In this document: in pieces, positions 54,553-64,000 of the stretch | How the letters are laid out: each line of letters begins with the position of its first letter | Position numbering within the stretch: position 1 is the stretch's first letter | Assembly: GCF_012489685.1 (NCBI RefSeq) | Contig: NC_080043.1 | Location: 13,014,223 to 13,078,222, forward strand | DNA length: 64,000 nt | Source: Lotus japonicus | Lineage: Eukaryota > Streptophyta > Magnoliopsida > Fabales > Fabaceae | Direction of reading: 5' to 3' | Program-made: the position numbers and the translations under genes | The notes under the pieces: generated by a model | The model's input: only the letters and a program-made list of their open reading frames with translations | Databases searched by the model: none | What the model was told of the DNA's origin: nothing

Positions 54553-57500
54553 ATGGCAGATTCAGGCTCTACCAACGGCGCCCCCACCAGTGACACCGCC
54601 ACCACTATGGTCACTCCACCAGTTCCGCCGGCGTCTGCTAAGTCGGATTTTCATCCGGCCCTTGCTGTCACCAATATCAAAAACAACATTCCTTTCAAAC
54701 TCGAGATAGACAAGGATCATTATGCTATGTGGGCTGAATTGTTTGAAACTCATGCTCACGCCACTCAGGTGCTCCACCACATCATTCCTCAAGCTGGCAT
54801 GGAGCCTCCTGCGCGCACCGATGCTTCCTATGCCCGGTGGGCCACTCTTGACTCTACTGTCAAACAGTGGATTTATTCCACCATATCCTTTGACCTTCTC
54901 GCCACTGTTATGGAGAAAGGTTCTACTGCTATGGCTACTTGGAACCGTATAGCTTCTATGTTTGAGGACAATCAGAATTCTCGTGTCGTCGCTCTCGACC
55001 AGGATTTCATCTCCACTCGCATGGAGGATTTTCCTAGTGTTTCGGCCTACTGCCAGCGTCTGAAACAAATCTCTGATCAGTTGCGAAATGTTGGTGCCCC
55101 AGTCAGTGACCATCGTCTTGTTCTCCAGTTGGTATCTGGTCTCACTGAGCCTTTTCGTGGTGTTGCTACCCTGATCCGTCAGAGCGAGCCCTTGCCCCCT
55201 TTCCTCAAGGTCCGCTCCATGCTGATTCTAGAGGAATCGGGTCTCGCCAAGATGTCCGGCCATGCCTCTCAGACTGTTTTGCATACCTCTGCTTCCCGTC
55301 CACAGGCCTCCGTTGACTCTTCTCAGCAGCGCCCCACCTACCGTAGCGATCAGGGACACTCCAACCATCGTTATGGGTCAGGGCACAATCGCAATTATCA
55401 GGGTAGTTCTGGTAAACCTAAGAAGAAAGGTGGCTCTCGTCATCATGGATCTTCTGGCTCTTCTGGTTCCTCTGCTGCATCTCCTCCACCATGGCGCCCA
55501 CCTCCGCAGGCATCCTGGAATCCCTGGGGTTGGGCTCCTCCCCCTGGTTGGGCCCCTTCCCCTTGGGGCATGCCTCCCTGTCCTTACCCGACATCTCAGT
55601 GGTCGCGTCCCATGGGTCCTCCGCAGCAACCCAGCGTTCTAGGTCCGCGTCCTCAGGCCTACACCGCTACCGCTTCTCCAGCACCCACTGATATCGCTGC
55701 TGCCATGCATACCATGTCTTTGACTCCTCCAGACACCACATGGTACATGGACACCGGCGCCTCATCCCATACTACGGCATCTCAAGGTACTCTTACGTCT
55801 TATTCTAATTTAAGTCATTTAAATCAGAAACTGATAGTTGGTAGTGGTCAGGGCATTCCAATTCGGGGTTCGGGACACACTTCTATTCCTACCCCATACA
55901 AACCTTTAGCACTCAATCATGTCTTGCACACTCCGCGAATTATTAAAAACTTAATTTCTGTGCGACAACTCACTACTGACAATAATGTTTCTGTTTCTTT
56001 TGATCCTTTTGGATTCTCGGTGTCGGACTTCCAGACGGGGATGCCTCTCCTGAGATGTAACAGCCCTGGCGACCTCTACCCAGTCACCCGTTCCTCTCCT
56101 TTTGCTGGTCTTGCTTCTGGTGTCTGGCACAATCGCCTTGGTCATCCTGCTTCATCAGCTTTAAGTCACCTTAGGAATAATAAACTTATTTTTTGCGAAC
56201 CTTCAAGTTCTAGTTCTGTTTGTGAGTCTTGTGTTTTAGGCAAACATGTTCGGTTGCCTTTTAGTTCCTCTGAAACTATTACTTTGAGGCCATTTGATAT
56301 TTTGCATAGTGACTTATGGACGTCTCCTATTTTAAGCACTGCTGGTCATCGTTATTACGTTTTGTTTTTGGATGATCACACTGATTTTCTATGGACGTTT
56401 CCAATTGGTACGAAATCTCAAGTTTATGAAATATTTACTTCTCTTGCTACACTTATTAAAACTCAATTTTCCGCAAATATCAAATGTCTCCAATGTGATA
56501 ATGGACGTGAATATGACAATGCCTCTTTCCACCGGTATTGTAATGCTAATGGTCTTATTTTTCGCTTCTCTTGCCCTCACACTTCTTCTCAAAACGGCAA
56601 AGCAGAACGCAAAATCCGCACCATTAACAATATGATCCGCACTCTTCTAGCGCATTCGTCTGTTCCTCCTTCTTTTTGGCATCATGCCCTTCAAATGGCA
56701 ACGTACCTTCTGAACATTCTGCCCCGCAAGACTCTTCAGAATGATTCTCCTACTCAGTTGTTGTATCATCGTGACCCTTCATACTCACACTTACGTGTCT
56801 TTGGTTGTCTGTGTTTTCCTCTCTTTCCTTCCGCTACAATTAACAAATTACAACCACGATCGACTCCGTGTGTTTTTCTGGGGTATCCGATGAATCACAG
56901 AGGTTATAAATGTTATGATTTGTCAAACATAAAAGTTATAATATCGCGGCATGTCATTTTTTTATGAAACCCGATTCCCCTTTGCCGACCTGTCCTTGAA
57001 TCCTGCCCCTTCTTATGAGTGCTTCACCGAGGACCTCCCTCCTTATTTGATTCACCATTGGCAAACTGTGTCCTCCCGACCACCTGACCCTCCGGTCCCG
57101 CCGTCGAGGCTCACGGCCTCTTCGCCTTCATTATCAGCTCCCGTCTCCCCTCCTGCTTCTTCCTCGCCTTTGCCTTTGCCTCCGGTCCCACCTGCACCAC
57201 CCGTACGGACCATGACTACCCGTAGCATGCACGGCATCTCCAAACCTAAAAAGCCTTTTAGCCTTTCGGTCTCTATTGATGACCCGTCCATCTCACCCTT
57301 GCCTCGTAACCCAAAACAAGCCTTATCCGATCCCAATTGGAAGTCCGCTATGCAGTCTGAATTTAATGCACTTATTAGAAATAATACGTGGGAGTTGGTT
57401 CCCCGTCCTTGTGATGATGTCAATGTTATTCGCTGTATGTGGATTTTTCGCCATAAAAAGCAGTCTAATGGTTTGTTTGAGCGTTATAAGGCTCGTCTTG

Positions 57501-58848
57501 TAGGTGATGGCAGGTCTCAGATTGCAGGTGTGGATTGTGACGAGACTTTCAGCCCTGTGGTAAAACCGGCTACCATACGGACAGTTCTCAGCATTGCTCT
57601 CTCCAAATCCTGGCCCATTCATCAGTTGGATGTCCAGAATGCCTTTCTGCATGGTGATCTCCATGAGACTGTCTACATGCATCAGCCATTGGGTTTCTGC
57701 GACTCTTAGCACCCGGACTATGTCTGTCGTCTGAAAAAGTCTCTTTATGGTCTGAAACAGGCGCCTCGTGCTTGGTATCAGCGGTTTGCTGACTATGTTT
57801 CCTCTATTGGCTTCCAACACAGCTGTTCAGATCATTCCCTTTTTATCTTCCGGCGGGGTACTGACATTGCCTATATTCTGCTATATGTTGATGACATCAT
57901 CCTCGTTGCTTCTTCTCATGATCTCCGCAAATCTTTTATGGCACTTCTTGCATCAGAATTTGATATGAAGGATCTGGGTCCTCTGAGTTATTTCCTTGGC
58001 ATCGCTGTCACTCCGCATGCCGGTGGCCTTTTCCTCAGTCAGAGCACTTATGCTAGTGAGATCATTGCCCGCGCCGGCATGGCGTCGTGCAACCCTTCTG
58101 CTACTCCGGTTGACACCAAGCAGAAGCTCTGTTCTTCTTCTGGGACTCCTTGTGAGGATGCCACTTTGTATCGGAGTCTTGCTGGTGCCTTACAGTACCT
58201 CACCTTCACTCGTCCTGACATTTCCTATGTTGTTCAGCAGGTGTGCTTGCACATGCATGCTCCCCACACCGAGCATATGCTTGCTCTCAAGCGTGTCTTA
58301 CGCTATGTTCGTGGCACTCTAACTTATGGTCTTCACTTGTATCCCTCCCCTATTGCGAAACTTGTTTCTTATACGGATGCTGACTGGGGGGATGTCCTGA
58401 CACCAGACGCTCTACTTCTGGCTACTGTGTTTTCCTCGGTGACAATCTTATTTCTTGGTCGTCTAAGCGGTAACCCACCCTCTCTCGCTCTAGTGCTGAA
58501 GCTGAATACAGGGGTGTTGCTAATGTTGTCTCCGAGTCCTGTTGGATCCGCAATTTACTTCTAGAGCTTCATTTTCCTCTTTCTCAGGCAACATTGGTCC
58601 ACTGTGACAATGTTAGTGCCATCTACCTCTCTGGAAATCCAGTGCACCATCAGCGTACCAAACATATAGAGATGGATATCCACTTTGTTCGGGAAAAGGT
58701 CGCGCGTGGCCAGGCTCGCATCCTTCATGTTCCTTCCCGTCATCAGATTGCAGACATTTTTACTAAGGGCCTTCCTCGGGTCCTTTTTGATGATTTTCGT
58801 TCCAGTCTCAGCGTCGGTGAACCTCCCGCTTCGACTGCGGGGGTGTGA
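54553..58848 (+). pseudogene. copia gag-pol, frameshifted and interrupted
   Basis: The first frame (54553-56967) encodes 804 residues: gag (about 45-235, no zinc knuckle seen), a Gly/Ser/Pro/Trp-rich linker, aspartic protease with D400-T-G, the pre-integrase HHCC region (NRLGHP ... CESCVLGK) and integrase with D587, D649, E685. The frame is lost in a T-run near 56952. RT follows (56951-57709, [12 protein letters not shown]), is cut by TAG at 57707-57709, resumes in frame with YVDDI near 57890, loses frame again in a G-run near 58385 and once more near 58470, and finishes with RNase H (KHIEMDIHFVREKV, then ADIFTKGLP) to 58848. This copy cannot supply its own proteins. Confidence 0.93.
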
Positions 58849-58985
58849 TAGAATATAATATTCTTATATTTATTATTCTGTAATTATGCATGTAATTAGG
58901 ATTTAGCCTTTATTATTAGTCAACTTTGTATTTGTATAAATAGAGGTTTATTCATCAATAATAGTCACGGAATTGATTTCCTTCA
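58846..58985 (+). repeat. copia 3' LTR
   Basis: Partner of 53797-53936 with one visible difference. Followed by the ATTTT target duplication. Confidence 0.93.
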
Positions 58986-58990
58986 ATTTT

Positions 58991-60077
58991 GTGATAGATA
59001 TAACTTCTGAAAATATTTAACAGAATATAAAATAAAAATAGTAAAATATGTGTTAAAATATATAATTTAATTACTATTAATTTATTGAAGTAAATTCATT
59101 AATTAATAATTGTTCTTCCAAAATTTAGTTAGGTGGTGGTCTTGATTGTCCCTGGTGGTGCACGGTTCTAAGAAGATCTTCTAGCACGATGATGTGATGT
59201 TGATATGGCAGAGAAGGTATAGATAAGACACTGCAACGAGTCAAGTCATTAAGAGAAGCTCAAATTCATAGAAGAACAATCAAATAGCAGATGAATTATG
59301 CTTACATAAAGAATGATCAAATTAGTGTTTATAGACCTGATAAGGGTCCTACTCAAGGCATTATGCCTTAAAGAAGATTTTGTACAAGTCTTCCAAGCTA
59401 ATGGTTGCCTATGAGCAACCTTGCAATGACATTATAATTGTGTGGGCTTCAATAAGCTCAATTATGAGTTAAACGAGTTAAAACCACTTCTAATTATCTT
59501 GGCCAATCATCGTGGAGTCCCTCTTTTGATGCCTCAAATTGAGTTGGGGAGTCTATAAGGGACCGACTTGAATAATAATTATAAAAAAAACATATTTACT
59601 TTATTAGTCTATGATTTTTATGTATTTTAAAATATGCAGTTACATTAGGAATTTTATTGTAGCTTTCTCTTCCTCCTCATTCTTCCAAACTATATAATCT
59701 CGATCCTCTCCGGTCAAATCTCCTCCAGCCACATTCTATCCATTGATTTTTAAATTTAAAGGTCATGATTAATTGGGAGTGTGAGATTAATTATTTATAT
59801 TTTATTGTGCAATCCATTTACACACAGGCTGCACTCCAGCCGTGGGAGAGAATCCTCTTCCAAACTTTATTGGGTTGAGGATCAAACAATGGCTGGGATA
59901 AAAAATATAATTAACCCATTGTTTTTTAATTGATAAAGTTAAATTTAATTTAATTATAAATTATACATGTGTAGCCAAGGGCTGTTTGTTTACATGGCAT
60001 CAAAAAGAGAGAGAGAGAGAGAGGAGTGCTTAAGATTTCAAAGAAGCTTGATCATCCTATGTATGATCATGATTGAC
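58991..60077. other. Intergenic, nothing recognised
   Basis: AT-rich sequence; short blocks near 59110-59560 look like worn repetitive DNA (possibly LTR-element remains) but match no domain I know. A (GA)n run occurs near 60006-60023. Confidence 0.5.
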
Positions 60078-60561
60078 ACCATGCCTTCCGTGAGGGCTTT
60101 GTGGAGGTTCTCACTCGGATGTTCTCGAATCATAATCCAATTATGGTGAGGTGTGATGTTCCGACAGGACCCCGGAATGTTCATCCCTTTCGCTTCCTCA
60201 TGGCCAGGACGACACACGCAGATTATAGGGATGTGGTTACTAATGCTTGAAGGCCCCCCGAGGGGACCATGGGATGTGGGTCAGATTGCTTGAAGTTAGT
60301 GAGTTTTCTAAAGAGCAACCGGTATGACTTCCATTCTATGGTATTGCATCTTCTTCTGTCGCGTGATTGGGAGGTTCATCTTCATCATGTGCATCGGGAA
60401 CAGAATGCCTTAGCGGATTGCAAGGCCGAGATTGGCGCGAAAGCGGAGTGTGCTTTTCTTGACTTGCCCTCTCCAAGGAATTTTATTTTACATTTTCTTT
60501 TTAAAGACTTGTTAGCTTTGTACTTTTCTGGTTTAGTTTTCCAATTTGACAAAAAAAAATA
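60078..60561 (+). pseudogene. LINE with internal deletion: endonuclease joined to RNase H
   Basis: About 60090-60250 reads in one frame as the end of an APE-type LINE endonuclease (SNHNPIMVRCD, then PFRFLMARTTHADYRDVV). From 60269 another frame gives the C-terminus of a LINE RNase H (LLSRDWEVHLHHVHREQNAL) and ends near an A-run at 60551. The whole reverse transcriptase that normally lies between is absent. The flanks TACATGTGTA and TACACATGTA-like strings are similar but not identical, so no firm target duplication. Confidence 0.75.
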
Positions 60562-60952
60562 TTAATTAAAAATTACACATGTATTCTACTTGTTTTGTCC
60601 GACACTCGACAACATAACCTAAACTCCCGTTTAGACTAGCACTAAAACCAAATTATTCCCCTTAACACAGAATTATTATTTTTACAACTTTACTAGACAA
60701 TAAAACCAAATCTCACTTAATCATGATATGAGAGGGACAAGAACTTAGTTAAGTCTTTTATCTAACTATTTGACTAATGGTATGGACCAAAATGCAAGTT
60801 TGTTTCATAGATTTGTGTCCATGAAATGAAACCAGAGTCGAAACAACATTTTCAAAAAAGAAGGCCGTAATGAGCAGACTACAACAACAAGCTCACTGAC
60901 GACGACGAAGTCATCTTCATCCTCTTAATCTTCCCTCTTCGGTCTCTTTTCA

Positions 60953-63877
60953 ATGGTTGAAGAGAGTGAAGCAGAAGAAAAGTAAGTACTTAGAGTTCAA
61001 GGTTTCTCCTTTCATTGCTTTGCTACCGATTCTGATTTCACTTTTTTTGTACTTGTTGCAGCCCCTTGGTTGTATCGGTGCCAATACAAGATATAGATGA
61101 GTAAGTACATGTTCCAAATTTATGCTTGTTTTTATTGTTTATAGTTCAATTTCTTAGAGCATATCCAATGCTAGGTTCTTAGTTGTTAGGCGCACTATTT
61201 ATAATTCATGTGGACCCGTAATGCCACATATGCTTAAGCAACTATTTACAGATTTTGCTCCAATCATAAGCTAATAGAGATGCTCTTAGTCTTACTGTGT
61301 TTTCACATATGCAATTGATTATTTTTAGAGTTTAATGGATATGCATCCTCTGTGTAAAAAGTTTTACATCGATAACAACACATAATGCCACGTAGGAGAA
61401 ATAATGACATTCATTTTAAATTTTAATTAAAAAATAAATATTTTCTGATGTAGCTGAATTTAATTGAATGACTGTGTAAATAAAGTTTATATTGACAATA
61501 GTGCACACACCTTTAATTCTTATTTTTATGCTTATAGAGGGATCATCTCTGTGTGGTAAAAGGGAATTTCTAAGGAAGCTAAAAAATTGAGAAGGACCCA
61601 CTTTCTAGTACTAAGAGGTGTCTGACCTCATGCTCTTGAGTCTTGGCAGTTTCTGAGCTACTCGACTCAAGTTTTAGCCTGTTTGGATGCAGATCAAAGA
61701 GCACTTGTTGGAGCTTATTCAATGCAGTTTTGTAGTGGATAAGCTCAAGTAAGTGCTCTTTAGTTCATATCCAAACAGGAAGTTTTGACAATCCAGCAGC
61801 ACATTTAAGATCATATCTGTTACACTAATAAGTGTGGTTAATTCCTTTTCCAGCTCTGTGCTTTGCTATTAATGTTTGTAATGAAAGCAAGTTTGTCAGA
61901 AAAAAAATTCTTTCCTTGTAAGTATCAACTATCAAGTCAAAGCCATTTTTTCTCAACTAAAAAGTTGTTGTTGTCCCCTCCCCCTCAAAAAAGCAAGCCA
62001 TAGTAAGGTCATGGCATGAAAGTTACTCACAGGATGCTTCATAATTCATATGCATTCTTACTGTCACACTCTCTCATTGACTCTTCTAATCCCTTTAGCT
62101 GAAAGAGATGAAAAATATTTGTTGTAGAGGTAGAAAACTTCAGGAGTATAGAAATACAACGAATGCATAAACCATACTGTTTTTCTTAATGGGAATGAAG
62201 TGAAAAAGAAGCTGGATTCTTGCTTGGTTTGGACTTATGATGATTTATTTTCTTTGGTATCTGTTATGCATCTCCTCTAAGGTGGATAATTTTGGTATGA
62301 AGTTCGTACTCAGGAAGGCTTGTCTTGATAATTCTGTTATGAAGCAACAACTCTGTTCTCTTTATCTTTCTTTCATTTTTTCTTAATACTTTCTGCAAGA
62401 AAAACCGTACAGGGAATTTTGGAGGTTGAATTCACTTCCAATGTCTAGAAGATCATTCATAGAAAATGGCAATCCATCCACTACCATTTTAGATGACACT
62501 AACGTTCAAGTTGTAATATCATCCGATCGGGTTTCCAGTTCCACACAAAGCCAGAAGCCATATCCAGGGGAAGCTACTCTCAACGCAGAGTTGGAAGAGT
62601 GTAAGTCACACTTGAAACTAATACTTTAACAAGCTTATATATACTCTTGATGAACATATTAACACAAACTATTGCAACCATGTATGCAGTAATTTACACA
62701 GAAGACTTCAAAAGCACTAACTAGTCATGTAGCTTTTTTCCCATTACATGGCCTATTCAAAGAAATTTATCTTCACACACGAAAAACCTCACAAAATATT
62801 TTCAAAATTAATGTGAAGTTCATTATGCATGGAAAAATTTATTAGGAAGGCATTTGTACATAATCACCACAGTAGGCTAATGATATCTATTGTTGCTTGT
62901 ATACTATATGCCATTTCTTCTGTAATTTCACCTTACATGCCACAATTGGCTGTAAATAAGTTTGATTAAAATAGATAAAACCAGAAAAGAAAAAGGAAAC
63001 TGATGCCAATGACTTTGCAGAGTCTAGAGTGGCACCATAAACAAGATAAGATTTTTGTATTGCAGGTTTCTTAAAACAAGAGCTGTGTTCACATGCACTC
63101 CAAAATTTGTGGCAACTAGCAAGATCCATTTTTGAAGAGTTTCCTGATCTGGTACGCATTCCATTGACTGATAGTGGAGATACAGCTCTTCATGTTGCAG
63201 TGAGCGCAAAAAGCACTTTGTTTGTGAAAAAGCTGGTTGAGTTAGCACACATGACCCCGGAAGACATGGAAATACTGAATGCAGAAGGCAACACTGCGTT
63301 TTGCATGGCTGCAATTGCAGGGAATAGTGAATTATTACAAATTATGATTAAAAAGAATGAAAAGTTGCCAGTGGTTTCTGGGCATGATGGGATGCTTCCA
63401 GTTCACGTGGCTACTTTAGGTTGCTACCATGAAACTGTTCAAGATCTATCCTCTGACAGGCTCCTTCATTACATGGATTTCAAGGATATCAAGAGATTAT
63501 TTTTCATGGCCATTAGTAGCTACATGTATGGTAAGACTACGGAACTTGATTCTCCATTTTGTAGAAGAAAAACAATGCTAACTGCAATATCATCTTGAAA
63601 TGAATAATGAGTAGTACAGTAAAGAGTATTGCTTTTCTTTTCAAAATAATAAATAGTATTGCTAACCTGTTTAATGGACATTTCACCTTACTCTAATATT
63701 CTGTGTGTTCCTATGTTTCATCTTGGCTCTAACATGCTTTATATGGTTCAAACTATATAACAGATGTGGCAACGAAATTAGTCGAGAAATATCCAAAGCC
63801 TTTGAGCATTGCAAGAGATGATGAAGAGAATCTAACAGCTTTGCATATGCTGGCGCGAAAGCCTTTAGAAGAATTTT
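60953..63877 (+). CDS. Ankyrin-repeat protein, 5' part; gene leaves the window
   Basis: Exons read in frame with GT/AG borders: 60953-60981, 61062-61100, 62413-62600, 63066-63530, and 63764 to about 63877. The N-terminus is short and acidic (MVEESEAEENPLVVSVPIQD). Exons 4-5 carry ankyrin repeats (GDTALHVAVSAKSTLFVKKL, EGNTAFCMAAIAGNSELLQI, DGMLPVHVATLGCYHETVQ, then DEENLTALHMLARKP). The pattern fits the plant ankyrin-transmembrane (ACD6/ITN1-like, PGG-domain) family, whose membrane domain would lie beyond 64000. The exon 5 end is uncertain: GTTAGT at 63878 can serve as donor, otherwise a TAG at 63880-63882 ends the frame. Intron 2 (1.3 kb) hosts two MITEs. Confidence 0.82.
61157..61285. mobile_element. 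Short Tourist-like MITE in an intron
   Basis: Ends GAGCATATCCAATG and TAGAGATGCTC are inverted with mismatches, flanked by TTA (61154-61156 and 61286-61288). Related in its ends to the MITE at 39894. It lies in intron 2 of the ankyrin gene. Confidence 0.85.
61340..61515. mobile_element. MITE-like inverted repeat in an intron
   Basis: CTCTGTGTAAAAAGTTTTAC with a following TAACAACACA stretch is mirrored by AAGTTTATATTGACAATAGT in inverse order. Similar motif to 7340-7525. Ends approximate. Confidence 0.45.
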
Positions 63878-64000
63878 GTTAGTTCTTCATTCTTTCATAT
63901 AGCTATTTTTCTTCCTTTCTTTTTGAAATTTATATTATTGGCTTATTGAAATTATATATAAAAATTTGTATAAAGTGCTTTTAGAAGTTCTATAATTTTT

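Larger units (their letters stand above)
53797..58985 (+). mobile_element. Recent but defective Ty1/copia element
   Basis: The 5189-bp element has 140-bp LTRs (53797-53936 and 58846-58985; one mismatch by eye), beginning TGATAGAATATAA and ending TTTCCTTCA, flanked by ATTTT (53792-53796 and 58986-58990). The primer site TGGTATCATTGAGCAGG follows the 5' LTR directly (53937), and a purine tract GCGGGGGTG precedes the 3' LTR. The leader (about 54000-54480) is GC-rich and ends in an A-run of about 20. The layout gag-protease-integrase-RT-RNase H is that of copia; coding is broken in at least four places. Confidence 0.95.

Noticed and set aside
54027..54593. 188-codon frame in the copia leader
   Set aside because: Pro/Arg/Ser-rich translation of a GC-rich leader, passing through the A-run as poly-Lys and overlapping the gag start in another frame.
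1..64000. tRNA, rRNA or other structural RNA genes
   Set aside because: I saw no cloverleaf, rRNA or snoRNA-like sequence; tRNA-like strings were limited to retroelement primer sites.

Overview
The window is nuclear DNA from a flowering plant. Support for this: spliced host genes (a TIR-NBS-LRR resistance gene, an ankyrin-repeat gene), a plant carboxylesterase, and transposable-element families typical of plants (Tat-lineage Ty3, copia, plant Helitron, PIF/Harbinger, LINEs with RRM-type ORF1, TRIM, Tourist/Stowaway/hAT MITEs). A eudicot, most likely a legume, is my inference from the style of the resistance gene and repeats; I cannot name the species. Coordinates were counted by hand and carry an uncertainty of a base or so; exon borders rest on GT/AG signals plus reading-frame continuity.

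Layout. 1-9 kb: a decayed copia element on the minus strand (LTR at 6919-7117, RT/RNase H remains at 1475-2720), a LINE fragment, an unusual field of hairpins at 4.2-6.76 kb, a hAT MITE (8048-8447) and a solo LTR. 9034-19542: a nearly complete Tat-type Ty3 element, minus strand, with 271-bp LTRs, a 5-bp target duplication, gag-pol with two in-frame stops, and an extra spliced antisense gene (10107-12744). 22559-23572: an intact carboxylesterase gene. 24743-33356: an 8.6-kb Helitron, minus strand, with helicase and RPA-like remains, a B3-like gene fragment and about six copies of a 520-bp tandem repeat. 33795-37784: a PIF/Harbinger transposon with perfect TIRs, TTA duplications and both genes, nested in an older TIR element. 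38.7-47.1 kb: a TRIM, Tourist and Mutator-like MITEs, several LINE fragments and an ORF1-only LINE with an intact RRM/AT-hook protein (40395-42272). 47182-53067: an intact six-exon TIR-NBS-LRR gene, minus strand, with a C-JID domain and an unusual coiled-coil C-terminus. 53797-58985: a recent but defective copia element just upstream of it. 60953-63877 and beyond: the 5' part of an ankyrin-repeat gene running off the right edge.

Only three genes look like ordinary host genes: the esterase, the resistance gene and the ankyrin gene. They do not form a pathway; the two latter families often act in plant defence. Everything else is mobile DNA at various stages of decay, frequently nested. The observations that most merit follow-up are the stem-covarying hairpin field, the ORF1-only LINE, the coiled-coil extension of the resistance protein, the antisense gene in the Tat element and the composition of the Helitron.
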